From: Bacteroidales bacterium UBA6401
Lineage (GTDB): Bacteria; Bacteroidota; Bacteroidia; Bacteroidales; UBA932
Assembly: GCA_002438635.1 (NCBI GenBank)
Contig: DJPX01000029.1
Span: 34,223-98,222 of the forward strand
Direction: 5' to 3'
Length of the DNA: 64,000 bases
Shown piece by piece: positions 36,251-44,158 of this stretch. A program made the position numbers and the translations under genes. The stretch's first letter is position 1, and each line of letters starts with the position of its first letter. The notes beneath the pieces are model-generated. The model did no database searches and was not told the DNA's origin. It worked only from the letters and a program-made list of their open reading frames with translations.

Positions 36251-37588
36251 CTACATACCTGAGCGTCCACTTATACGACCGGTCTTCATCAACCCATCGT
36301 AATGACGCATAAGCAAATAACTTTCTACCTGCTGGAGTGTATCCAACACTACACCTACGAGAATAAGCAATGAAGTACCTCCAAAGAAACTTGCAAAAGC
36401 GTTAGAAACGCCGAGCTTCATAGCTATGGCAGGTAGTATTGCGATAAACGCAAGTGCGAATGAACCAGGAAGAGTAACCTTGTCTAGAATATTATCAAGA
36501 TACTCCACTGTATTCTTTCCAGGCTTCACTCCAGGTATAAATCCACCATTTCTCTTCATCTCCTCTGCCATCATTTGCGGATTAACCGTAACAGCAGTAT
36601 AGAAGAATGTGAAGGCAATCACGAAGGCTGCGAACAAGAAATTGTACCAAAATCCTGTGTAATTACCTAATGTGGCAGCAAGTCCTCGAGTTGCATCCCA
36701 GCGAGAGAAAAGTATAGGGAAAAGCATCAACGCCTGAGCGAAAATGATAGGCATTACGCCGGCAGCATTAATCTTTAGTGGAAGATACTGACGCACTCCA
36801 CCATATTGACGATTTCCTATAACTCTTTTAGCATACTGCACCGGAACCTTACGAACAGCCTGCACTAGTGCTATCGCTGCTACTATAACTAAGAACCATA
36901 TCACAAGTTCGATAGTAAGAAGGATAGGACCACCATTGGTCGTCGCCATTTTTTCAGAGAACTCAGCTACTAATGCGTGAGGTAGACGAGCTACGATACC
37001 GATCATAATGATAAGGGAAACTCCATTTCCCAATCCACGATCAGTTATGCGCTCTCCTAACCACATCACGAACATAGAGCCTGCCATAAGAATTAGTGTG
37101 GATACTAGATTGAATACAAACGAACTCCATCCAAGGTTACGCATAGCCACGAAAGCCTCTGCAGGAATCTGGCTATGAACTGAAGCCATATAGGCTGGAG
37201 CTTGAATGCAAATGACTAAAATAGTTAGAACCCTAGTCATCTGGTTCATCTTCTTACGTCCGCTTTCGCCCTCCATTTGGAGTTTACGGAAGTAAGGGAC
37301 GAACACTCCCAGCAACTGGATGACGATGGATGCGGAAATGTACGGCATCACACCCAGAGCGAAGATAGAGGCATTACCGAAGGCACCACCGGAAAACATA
37401 TTCAAAAGGCCGACTAGACCTTCGTTAGATTTTGTCTGGAGGTTAGCCAACATCGATGCATCGATACCCGGAAGCACAATAAAGCATCCGAGTCGATACA
37501 CCAATATCAAGAGAACTGTATATACAATTCTCTTGCGTAATTCCTCAATCCTGAAGATGTTCTTGATTGTCTCTATAAACTTCTTCAT
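36251..37588 (-). CDS. secY: Protein translocase subunit SecY
   Basis: Channel-forming subunit of the Sec translocon, 445 residues with ten membrane segments. Landmarks: RLGCFIVLPGIDASML near the first helix, GNGVSLIIMIGIVARLP, IFAQALMLFP and the C-terminal LLMRHYDGLMKTGRISGRSG. Follows rplO by 5 bases. Confidence 0.98.
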   Translation of the reverse strand: MKKFIETIKNIFRIEELRKRIVYTVLLILVYRLGCFIVLPGIDASMLANLQTKSNEGLVGLLNMFSGGAFGNASIFALGVMPYISASIVIQLLGVFVPYFRKLQMEGESGRKKMNQMTRVLTILVICIQAPAYMASVHSQIPAEAFVAMRNLGWSSFVFNLVSTLILMAGSMFVMWLGERITDRGLGNGVSLIIMIGIVARLPHALVAEFSEKMATTNGGPILLTIELVIWFLVIVAAIALVQAVRKVPVQYAKRVIGNRQYGGVRQYLPLKINAAGVMPIIFAQALMLFPILFSRWDATRGLAATLGNYTGFWYNFLFAAFVIAFTFFYTAVTVNPQMMAEEMKRNGGFIPGVKPGKNTVEYLDNILDKVTLPGSFALAFIAILPAIAMKLGVSNAFASFFGGTSLLILVGVVLDTLQQVESYLLMRHYDGLMKTGRISGRSGM

Positions 37589-37593
37589 CGGGA

Positions 37594-38043
37594 TTATTCA
37601 TTTACGACTGCCTTTCCACCTGCAGCCTCGATTTTTTCTTTTGCTGAAGAAGAGAAAGCGTCTGCGGTAATAGTAAGAGCTGTTTTAATCTCTCCGTTTC
37701 CAAGCACCTTTATAAGGTCATTCTTAGAAGCGAGACCCGCAGTTCTAATATCTTCAACGCTTATTGAAGTTAGATTCAATTTTGCTGCGAGAGCATCGAT
37801 GAGCGAAACGTTAACTGCCTTATACTCTACGCGAGTAGGATTCTTGAATCCGAACTTAGGCATACGTCTCTGGATAGGCATCTGACCACCCTCGAAACCA
37901 ATCTTGTGTGAATAACCTGAACGCTGTCCAGCACCGTTCATACCACGTGTGGCTGTTCCACCATGTCCTGAACCTTCGCCGCGACCGATTCTTTTCCTTG
38001 CTTTGGTAGCACCTTTTGCAGGTGCAAGATTTTCAAGTTTCAT
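37594..38043 (-). CDS. rplO: 50S ribosomal protein uL15
   Basis: 149 residues. MKLENLAPAKGATKARKRIG, RGEGSGHGGTATRGMNGAGQ and FEGGQMPIQRRMPKFGF are the conserved Gly/Arg-rich N-terminal features. Lies between rpmD and secY. Confidence 0.98.
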   Translation of the reverse strand: MKLENLAPAKGATKARKRIGRGEGSGHGGTATRGMNGAGQRSGYSHKIGFEGGQMPIQRRMPKFGFKNPTRVEYKAVNVSLIDALAAKLNLTSISVEDIRTAGLASKNDLIKVLGNGEIKTALTITADAFSSSAKEKIEAAGGKAVVNE

Positions 38044-38057
38044 ATATACGGTCCTCC

Positions 38058-38240
38058 TTATTTAACTTCTTCTACATTAACCAGATGAGCGATCTTTGCG
38101 ATCTGACCTCTTGCAACAGGGGTATCCTCAATCTCTACAGTCTGGTTGAGTTTACGAATACCGAGACAACGTAGATTAGCTATCTGCCGCTTTGTCTCAC
38201 CATTCTTACTTATAACTTGTGTTACTTTAAGTTTTGCCAT
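38058..38240 (-). CDS. rpmD: 50S ribosomal protein uL30
   Basis: 60 residues. KLKVTQVISKNGETKRQIAN followed by LRCLGIRKLNQTVE fits uL30. Between rpsE and rplO. Confidence 0.96.
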   Translation of the reverse strand: MAKLKVTQVISKNGETKRQIANLRCLGIRKLNQTVEIEDTPVARGQIAKIAHLVNVEEVK

Positions 38241-38258
38241 ATTCTATATCCTCCCTGA

Positions 38259-38777
38259 TTAACCATTAAACACTTTAGACATAGGAATACCGCGAAGTCC
38301 AGCTACAGTGTATGCATCCCTCATCTCTGTAAGAGCCAATACTGTCGCCTTCACAAGGTTGTGAGGGTTAGATGAACCTTTAGACTTTGCCAACACATTC
38401 TGGATACCGGCAGACTCGAACACTGCACGCATAGCACCACCAGCCTTAACACCAGTACCAGGAGCTGCAGGCTTCATAAATACTTTTGCGCCACCGAAAT
38501 GTGTCTCTTGCTCATGAGGAATTGTGGTATTGATGACAGGAACCTTAACAAGATTCTTCTTTGCATCTTCAACCGCCTTAGAAATAGCTACCGTAACCTC
38601 GTTTGCCTTTCCTAGACCATAACCAACAACACCATTTTCATCACCTACAACCACAATAGCTGCAAAACGGAAATGGCGACCACCCTTCGTTACTTTGGTA
38701 ACTCTTTGAATGGCGACAAGTCTGTCTTTTAATTCTAGATCAGATGTCCTTACTCTTTTAACATTTGTATTTGCCAT
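38259..38777 (-). CDS. rpsE: 30S ribosomal protein uS5
   Basis: 172 residues; takes part in decoding fidelity. LVAIQRVTKVTKGGRHFRFA and VVVGDENGVVGYGLGKANEV in the N-terminal domain, then the AAPGTGVKAGGAMRAVFESA motif. Length normal. Confidence 0.98.
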   Translation of the reverse strand: MANTNVKRVRTSDLELKDRLVAIQRVTKVTKGGRHFRFAAIVVVGDENGVVGYGLGKANEVTVAISKAVEDAKKNLVKVPVINTTIPHEQETHFGGAKVFMKPAAPGTGVKAGGAMRAVFESAGIQNVLAKSKGSSNPHNLVKATVLALTEMRDAYTVAGLRGIPMSKVFNG

Positions 38778-38788
38778 AGTCTTTTCCT

Positions 38789-39151
38789 TTAGAATACGAG
38801 GCCGCCTTCACGAGCAGCATCTGCCAAACTTTTAACTCTTCCGTGATAGAGATAACCTCCACGGTCGAAACTGATAGTGGTGATACCTGCTGCAAGAGCA
38901 CGCTCTGCTACGGCTTTACCGACAAGAGCAGCTGCTTCGATACCGTTCTTTCCCTTGCATTCTGCAGCAAGAGCTTTATCATTTGAAGATGCAGCGACAA
39001 GTGTTCTGCCCTGCTCATCATCTATTACCTGAGCGTAAATAGCTTTGTTGCTTCTGAAAACAGCCAGACGAGGTCTCTGTGCTGTGCCGCTGACATGCTT
39101 ACGAATACGGTAATGAATTCTTTTTCTTCTTTCTATTCTATTCAATGCCAT
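38789..39151 (-). CDS. rplR: 50S ribosomal protein uL18
   Basis: 120 residues; 5S rRNA-binding. RIHYRIRKHVSGTAQRPRLA, VFRSNKAIYAQVIDDEQGRT and the end FDRGGYLYHGRVKSLADAAR are typical. Confidence 0.98.
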   Translation of the reverse strand: MALNRIERRKRIHYRIRKHVSGTAQRPRLAVFRSNKAIYAQVIDDEQGRTLVAASSNDKALAAECKGKNGIEAAALVGKAVAERALAAGITTISFDRGGYLYHGRVKSLADAAREGGLVF

Positions 39152-39165
39152 AATCTTATCTCCTA

Positions 39166-39729
39166 TTATTTAGCTGCTGCAGTCTTACCGGCCTTGCGAC
39201 GAAGCTGCTCACCGACAAACTTGATACCCTTGCCCTTATATGGCTCTGGTGCACGGAGTGAACGAATCTTTGCTGCTACTTGACCTACGAGCTGCTTATC
39301 GCTACTCTTTAGAACAAGTACTGGATTTTCACCTTTGCGAACATCTGGAACTTCTGCAGTAATTTCATCTGGAAGTAGCAGATATACGTCGTGAGAGAAA
39401 CCAAGCGAAAAGATAAGAAGGTGCTTTCCCTGAAGAGAAACACGATAACCTACACCGACGAGCTCTTGCTTGATAGTGAACTGCTCGCTTACACCTACTA
39501 CCATATTATGTACAAGTGCACGATAAAGTCCGTGCATTGAACGATGACGTGGCTGATCCGTAGGACGAGCAAACTTGATGTGATTGTCCTCAATGGTGAC
39601 AGTTATGTCCGGGTCAACTTTCTGAGTCAACTCACCATGAGGTCCTTTAACCTTCACAACGTTGCCAGGAAGGAGCTCAGCGCTCACTCCGGTCGGAAGG
39701 CTTACAGGCAATTTACCAATTCTTGACAT
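39166..39729 (-). CDS. rplF: 50S ribosomal protein uL6
   Basis: 187 residues. MSRIGKLPVSLPTGVSAELL, VKGPHGELTQKVDP and the C-terminal RAPEPYKGKGIKFVGEQLRR (with KAGKTA) define uL6. It contacts the GTPase-factor region of the 50S subunit. Confidence 0.98.
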   Translation of the reverse strand: MSRIGKLPVSLPTGVSAELLPGNVVKVKGPHGELTQKVDPDITVTIEDNHIKFARPTDQPRHRSMHGLYRALVHNMVVGVSEQFTIKQELVGVGYRVSLQGKHLLIFSLGFSHDVYLLLPDEITAEVPDVRKGENPVLVLKSSDKQLVGQVAAKIRSLRAPEPYKGKGIKFVGEQLRRKAGKTAAAK

Positions 39730-39749
39730 TTATCTGTTCTGTTTTTAAA

Positions 39750-40145
39750 TTAATATACATAGCATATAACCTCGCCACCGACTCCAAGCTCTTTAGCCTC
39801 TTTATCTGTGATGACACCCTTCGATGTTGAAAGAATAGCTATTCCCAATCCGTTTAGGACACGTGGCATATTTTCCACATCTGTATACTGCCTAAGACCT
39901 GGAGTAGAGATACGCTCTATGCATTTGATTGCCGGCACCTTAGTCTGAGGATGATACTTCAGAGCGATTTTGATGGTATTCTGTGGCTGTGACTCAACTA
40001 CCTTGTAGCTGAGAATATAACCTTTCTCGCATAGGATTTGTGTGAGTGCAACTTTCATCTTAGATGAAGGAACCTCCACTACTTTCTTTCCTGCCAAGTA
40101 GGCATTGCGAATCCTTGTGAGATAATCTGCAATTGGATCTGTCAT
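39750..40145 (-). CDS. rpsH: 30S ribosomal protein uS8
   Basis: 131 residues; 16S-binding assembly protein. MTDPIADYLTRIRNAYLAGK start and the C-terminal ILSTSKGVITDKEAKELGVG/GEVICYVY. In E. coli S8 controls the spc operon by binding near rplE; no equivalent was tested here. Confidence 0.98.
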   Translation of the reverse strand: MTDPIADYLTRIRNAYLAGKKVVEVPSSKMKVALTQILCEKGYILSYKVVESQPQNTIKIALKYHPQTKVPAIKCIERISTPGLRQYTDVENMPRVLNGLGIAILSTSKGVITDKEAKELGVGGEVICYVY

Positions 40146-40168
40146 ATCTTGTTAACTTTTTTAATTTT

Positions 40169-40438
40169 CTACCAGCTTGCTTTCTTTACTCCTGGGATGA
40201 GACCATTTGAAGCCATCTCACGGAACTGGATACGGCTTATGCCGAATGCTCTCATATATCCCTTAGGACGACCTGTAAGAGAGCAACGATTATGCATACG
40301 TACAGGTGATGAGTTCTTAGGAAGTTTATCAAGAGCAACCCAATCTCCGGCCTCTTTAAGCTCCTTCCTTTTCTCGGCGTACTTAGCAACTAATTTAGCG
40401 CGCTTTACTTCGCGGGCTTTCATTGATTCTTTTGCCAT
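40169..40438 (-). CDS. rpsN: 30S ribosomal protein uS14 (long, zinc-free type)
   Basis: 89 residues, the long form without the CxxC pairs of the zinc type. MAKESMKAREVKRAKLVAKY and the end CSLTGRPKGYMRAFGISRIQ are diagnostic. Confidence 0.98.
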   Translation of the reverse strand: MAKESMKAREVKRAKLVAKYAEKRKELKEAGDWVALDKLPKNSSPVRMHNRCSLTGRPKGYMRAFGISRIQFREMASNGLIPGVKKASW

Positions 40439-40443
40439 ATTCT

Positions 40444-41043
40444 TTAGTTATTATGTTTTTTGAAAGGAACACCGAATGCTGCGAGAAGTGCACGACACTC
40501 TTCGTCAGACTTCGCACTAGTAACGAATGTTATTTCCAGTCCATGAATTCTTGGGTTCTTATCTACATCTACTTCAGGGAAGATAATCTGCTCTTTGATA
40601 CCCAGTGTGTAGTTACCCTGTCCGTCCATGTTCTCAGCAACTCCGTTAAAATCGCGGATACGAGGAAGTGAAACGCGAATAAGCTTCTCTAGGAACTCGT
40701 ACATCTTCACGTCGCGAAGAGTTACCTTACAACCAACTGGCATACCCTTACGAAGTTTGAAGTTTGAGATATCCTTCCTAGAAACAGTAACGAGCGCTTT
40801 CTGACCTGTAATCAGCGAAAGTTCAGCTGCTGCCTCTTCAACAATCTTCTTATCCTGAGTTCCCTCGCCAAGACCTTCATTAATGGTAATCTTTACAAGT
40901 TTCGGAACCTGCATAACGGTAGTGTAGTTGAACTGCTTCATAAGAGCGTCAACTATCTGCTCCTTATAAGCTTTCTTTAATGTAGGAACATATCCTGCTG
41001 GAGCTGCCTGCTGTCCTGCTGCGGTTTTATTTGTCTTTGCCAT
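40444..41043 (-). CDS. rplE: 50S ribosomal protein uL5
   Basis: 199 residues; 5S rRNA-binding. The usual core begins about residue 18 (VPTLKKAYKEQIVDALMKQF), preceded by an Ala/Gln-rich extension (AKTNKTAAGQQAAPAGY). LPRIRDFNGVAENMDGQGNY and the end LLAAFGVPFKK are typical. Confidence 0.98.
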   Translation of the reverse strand: MAKTNKTAAGQQAAPAGYVPTLKKAYKEQIVDALMKQFNYTTVMQVPKLVKITINEGLGEGTQDKKIVEEAAAELSLITGQKALVTVSRKDISNFKLRKGMPVGCKVTLRDVKMYEFLEKLIRVSLPRIRDFNGVAENMDGQGNYTLGIKEQIIFPEVDVDKNPRIHGLEITFVTSAKSDEECRALLAAFGVPFKKHNN

Positions 41044-41045
41044 AA

Positions 41046-41363
41046 TTACTTAATCTCCTCCCCAGATTTCTTAGCGTAACGAACTTTCTTTCCATCCTCC
41101 ATCTTATATCCTACACGTGTAGCCTTACCAGATTTAGGATCAATAAGCGAAAGGTTTGATACATTAACAGGGGCCTCCTGTTTAATGATACCACCCTGAG
41201 GCGCCTTCGTATTAGGTTTTGTGTGCTTACTAACGAGATTCACACCTTCAACGATAGCACGATTTTCTGCAGGCGCAACTGAAAGCACTTTACCGACCTT
41301 TCCTTTGTCGTTTCCTGCTATGACGATCACATTATCGCCTTTTTTTATGCGTAATTTATTCAT
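41046..41363 (-). CDS. rplX: 50S ribosomal protein uL24
   Basis: 105 residues from ATG 41363; the in-frame TTG at 41372 is rejected. MNKLRIKKGDNVIVIAGNDK (KOW motif) and VEGVNLVSKHTKPNTKAPQG fit uL24, an early 50S assembly protein. Confidence 0.97.
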   Translation of the reverse strand: MNKLRIKKGDNVIVIAGNDKGKVGKVLSVAPAENRAIVEGVNLVSKHTKPNTKAPQGGIIKQEAPVNVSNLSLIDPKSGKATRVGYKMEDGKKVRYAKKSGEEIK

Positions 41364-41375
41364 AACTGCCAAATG

Positions 41376-41741
41376 TTAAAGGACCTCTGGTGCCAGTGAA
41401 ACAATTTTCATATAATTCTCACGGAGCTCTCTAGCGACAGGGCCAAAGATACGGGTTCCTCTAAGTTCACCTGCGTTATTGAGAAGCACACAAGCGTTCT
41501 CGTCAAAACGAATATATGAACCATCTGCTCTGCGAATTTCCTTCTTAGTGCGTACTACAACAGCCTTAGAAACTGTCCCCTTCTTAGCGTCGCCGCCAGG
41601 GATAGCACTCTTGATAGATACGACAATCTTATCACCAACTGTCGCATAACGGTGGTTTGTACCGCCAAGTACACGGATGCAAAGGACTTCCTTAGCTCCG
41701 CTGTTGTCGGCCACCTGTAAACGTGATTCTTGCTGTATCAT
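41376..41741 (-). CDS. rplN: 50S ribosomal protein uL14
   Basis: 121 residues. MIQQESRLQVADNSGAKEVL, then RADGSYIRFDENACVLLNNA and the end FGPVARELRENYMKIVSLAP, all conserved. Confidence 0.98.
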   Translation of the reverse strand: MIQQESRLQVADNSGAKEVLCIRVLGGTNHRYATVGDKIVVSIKSAIPGGDAKKGTVSKAVVVRTKKEIRRADGSYIRFDENACVLLNNAGELRGTRIFGPVARELRENYMKIVSLAPEVL

Positions 41742-41746
41742 AATTA

Positions 41747-42001
41747 CTACTTAGCTTTTTCTACGATTTCAACTAATCTCCAGTTCTTTGTCTTGCTAAG
41801 ATGACGTGTTTCCATAATGAGTACGGTATCTCCTACACCGCATTCATTCTTTTCATCTTGAGCGACAAACTTGGTGGTCTTCTTGACGAATTTTCCGTAC
41901 AAAGGATGTTTCTCTTTACGTTCAACGGCAACTATGATGGTCTTGTCCATCTTATTGCTGACCACTACTCCCGTTCTTTCCTTACGAAGATTTCTTTCCA
42001 T
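41747..42001 (-). CDS. rpsQ: 30S ribosomal protein uS17
   Basis: 84 residues. RKERTGVVVSNKMDKTIIVA and VGDTVLIMETRHLSKTKNWR are the conserved OB-fold strands. Confidence 0.98.
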   Translation of the reverse strand: MERNLRKERTGVVVSNKMDKTIIVAVERKEKHPLYGKFVKKTTKFVAQDEKNECGVGDTVLIMETRHLSKTKNWRLVEIVEKAK

Positions 42002-42016
42002 AAGTCTGCTCTACTT

Positions 42017-42211
42017 TTAGTTTTGTTTTTCTTTTTCAGCAAGGATAGTGATCATAAGAGCGATATCCCTTCTGGTCTTCTGAAATTTCGACGTATCCTC
42101 CAGCGGAGAAATAGCGTGATTGATCTTCATGGTGTCAAGATTAGACTTCTCGACCTCGATACGATCGCGAAGATCTGCTATAGACATTTCACGTGCTTCT
42201 GATGCTTTCAT
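42017..42211 (-). CDS. rpmC: 50S ribosomal protein uL29
   Basis: 64 residues, two helices. MKASEAREMSIADLRDRIEV and the KFQKTRRDIALMITILAEKE C-terminus match uL29, at the exit tunnel. Confidence 0.95.
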   Translation of the reverse strand: MKASEAREMSIADLRDRIEVEKSNLDTMKINHAISPLEDTSKFQKTRRDIALMITILAEKEKQN

Positions 42212-42229
42212 TTTCTTCTTCTCCGTTTA

Positions 42230-42649
42230 TTATTCAACATAATCTCTACGAACGACAAACTTGGTAGCTACTGGAAGCTTGTTTGCCGCAAGTCTCATAG
42301 CCTCTTTTGCAACCGCGAGCGATACGCCCTCAGCCTCAAAAAGAATACGGCCTGGTGTAATAGGAGCTACGAACCCATAAGGATCACCTTTACCTTTACC
42401 CATACGGGTATCGAGAGGCTTCTTTGTTACAGGCTTAACAGGGAAAACCCTAATCCAAACCTGGCCTTCACGGTTCATAAAACGCGACATAGCCTGACGG
42501 GCAGCCTCAATCTGCTGGGCTGTCAGCCAACAATTCTCAAGGGTTTTAATGCCGAAAGAGCCGAATGCCAACTGGTTACCCCTCTGGGCCATACCCTTCA
42601 TGCGGTTCTTTTGCTCCCTTCTAAATTTGGTTCTTTTTGGTTGTAACAT
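42230..42649 (-). CDS. rplP: 50S ribosomal protein uL16, first gene of this operon
   Basis: 139 residues. MLQPKRTKFRREQKNRMKGM, WLTAQQIEAARQAMSRFMNR and MGKGKGDPYGFVAPITPGRI are conserved. Normally rpsC precedes rplP in the S10 cluster; here there is a promoter and then smpB, so the cluster is split at this point. Confidence 0.98.
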   Translation of the reverse strand: MLQPKRTKFRREQKNRMKGMAQRGNQLAFGSFGIKTLENCWLTAQQIEAARQAMSRFMNREGQVWIRVFPVKPVTKKPLDTRMGKGKGDPYGFVAPITPGRILFEAEGVSLAVAKEAMRLAANKLPVATKFVVRRDYVE

Positions 42650-42722
42650 TGCTATATTACTTTAATTAATTTGTATACAATTATTACCCTTCCGGAAGGA
42701 CACACCTCTCCTAAAAGGGCTG

Positions 42723-42753
42723 CAAATTTAAGATTAATTTTTGAAAATACAAA
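42723..42753 (-). promoter_or_regulatory. Promoter of the rplP-rplQ operon
   Basis: TTTG (42750-42753) and TAAATTTG (42723-42730) on the minus strand are 19 bases apart, an excellent Bacteroidota promoter. The predicted leader to the rplP ATG is about 70 bases and holds a CCTTCCGGAAGG palindrome near 42690-42701, which could be part of a regulatory structure. The remaining gap to smpB (42754-42869) shows nothing else clear. Confidence 0.6.
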
Positions 42754-42869
42754 ATTTTTTACGCTATTTTCGACACGAAATCTTAATAGCCATTTTCAAG
42801 ACTATCAGCCTTTTACTAACTCGGCATAAAAAAAGTCTTTAACGTTTTCGACAGAGAGTGCGCAGATTA

Positions 42870-43319
42870 TTAATCACGCTCCATCTCCCGACGGATGTCT
42901 TTTTCGCGGATAGAAGCGCGTTTGTCGTATTCCTTCTTACCACGAGCTAGAGCTATATGCAATTTAGCATATCCGTTCTCTGCGATATAACACCTCACCG
43001 CAACTATAGTAAGTCCCTTATTTTTAACCTCTTGTCTAAGATGCCTCAATTCCCTTTTAGTTAACAGTAGCTTTCTGTCGCGTTGTGGATCATGCCCTCC
43101 CCAAGAAGCCCAGAAATATGGCGCGATATTCATTCCCTTCACATAAAGTTCTCCGTTTACGAAATAGCAGAAAGCATCTTGTAATGAAGCCTTCCCGGCG
43201 CGAAGCGATTTTATCTCCGTGCCCACCAAAACCACCCCGGCATCATATTGCTCTAAAAATTCATAATCATACGATGCCCTTTTATTATTTATTTGAACTT
43301 TACTTTTCGCTTTTGCCAT
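42870..43319 (-). CDS. smpB: SsrA-binding protein SmpB
   Basis: Partner of tmRNA in rescue of stalled ribosomes, 149 residues from ATG 43319. INNKRASYDYEFLEQYDAGV, GTEIKSLRAGKASLQDAF, and the end KKEYDKRASIREKDIRREME, which inserts into the mRNA channel. A longer reading frame up to 43409 crosses the divergent miaA start and is rejected. Confidence 0.97.
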   Translation of the reverse strand: MAKAKSKVQINNKRASYDYEFLEQYDAGVVLVGTEIKSLRAGKASLQDAFCYFVNGELYVKGMNIAPYFWASWGGHDPQRDRKLLLTKRELRHLRQEVKNKGLTIVAVRCYIAENGYAKLHIALARGKKEYDKRASIREKDIRREMERD

Positions 43320-43327
43320 AATTGGCA

Positions 43328-43335
43328 CAAATTTA
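43328..43335 (-). promoter_or_regulatory. -7 box for smpB
   Basis: TAAATTTG on the minus strand, 8 bases before the smpB ATG; no clear -33 TTG at 19-21 bases. It shares a 62-bp divergent gap with the miaA box. Confidence 0.42.
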
Positions 43336-43357
43336 ACAAAATATTGACACTTTTTAG

Positions 43358-43365
43358 TAAATTTG
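43358..43365 (+). promoter_or_regulatory. -7 box for miaA-pdxB
   Basis: TAAATTTG on the plus strand ends 16 bases before the miaA ATG. Its -33 region overlaps the smpB -7 region, so the two promoters are back to back. Confidence 0.42.
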
Positions 43366-43381
43366 TCTGTATTATAGAAAC

Positions 43382-44158
43382 ATGAAGACAAAATTGGCCC
43401 CGCTACCAAATGCAGAAACGATAAACCCGACAGAAATCAGAAGATCATGGGATGAAGGCAAAATTGAGCTTGTATGCGTACTTGGCCCGACCGCTTCGGG
43501 AAAAACAAAGTACGCTGTAAGATTGGCCCATGACATCGGAGGAGAAATTATCTCAGCAGACTCTCGGCAAGTTTACCGAGGGATGGATATAGGTACAGGG
43601 AAAGACCTTCTTGAATATGGAGATATACCTTCCCACCTCATAGATATCCGTAATGCAGGAGAACAATATAACGTTCACGATTTCCAGGAAGACTTTTCAA
43701 AAGCATTTGAACTGATTCGTGCACATAATAAAATTCCAATACTATGCGGAGGTACCGGACTTTATATTTCCGCTGTAACCAGTGGTTATAATTGGGATGG
43801 AGAAAGTCGTCCACTTAGTAGCGCTAAATCTGATACATCATTAAACACCTATTTTATAGGAACTTTAGTTGATAGAGAGGAGCGTAACAGGCGCATTGAC
43901 CATAGGCTGGATACCAGACTAAAAGAAGGTATGGTGGATGAAATCCGTGGTCTTTTGGAAAGTGGGATTCCTGCAGAGAAATTAATTTCGTATGGTCTTG
44001 AATATAAATACGTAACCGAGTTTATTCTCGGTCAGAGGGACTGCCTCGATATGAGAGAAAAATTAGCAATCGCCATACATCAATTTGCTAAAAGACAGAT
44101 GACTTGGTTTCGCGGGATGGAACGCTCTGGCATTAAAATCCACTGGACAAAAGTATGA
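43382..44158 (+). CDS. miaA: tRNA dimethylallyltransferase MiaA, short form
   Basis: Transfers a dimethylallyl group to A37 of tRNAs reading UNN codons. 258 residues against about 300 usual. Walker A GPTASGKT near 35-42, SADSRQVYRGMDIGTGK near 59-75, GGTGLYISAV near 122-131, and QFAKRQMTWFRGMER near the end are all present. The stretch after GGTGLY that normally forms the swinging domain is largely missing and replaced by about 30 residues leading into LVDREERNRRIDHRL. The frame is open throughout. It overlaps pdxB by 4 bases (ATGA). Some Bacteroidales carry two MiaA types, so this may be the reduced one. Confidence 0.88.
   Translation: MKTKLAPLPNAETINPTEIRRSWDEGKIELVCVLGPTASGKTKYAVRLAHDIGGEIISADSRQVYRGMDIGTGKDLLEYGDIPSHLIDIRNAGEQYNVHDFQEDFSKAFELIRAHNKIPILCGGTGLYISAVTSGYNWDGESRPLSSAKSDTSLNTYFIGTLVDREERNRRIDHRLDTRLKEGMVDEIRGLLESGIPAEKLISYGLEYKYVTEFILGQRDCLDMREKLAIAIHQFAKRQMTWFRGMERSGIKIHWTKV

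Noticed and set aside
43320..43409. N-terminal extension of smpB
   Set aside because: It would cross both divergent promoters and the miaA start; the core SmpB sequence begins right after ATG 43319.
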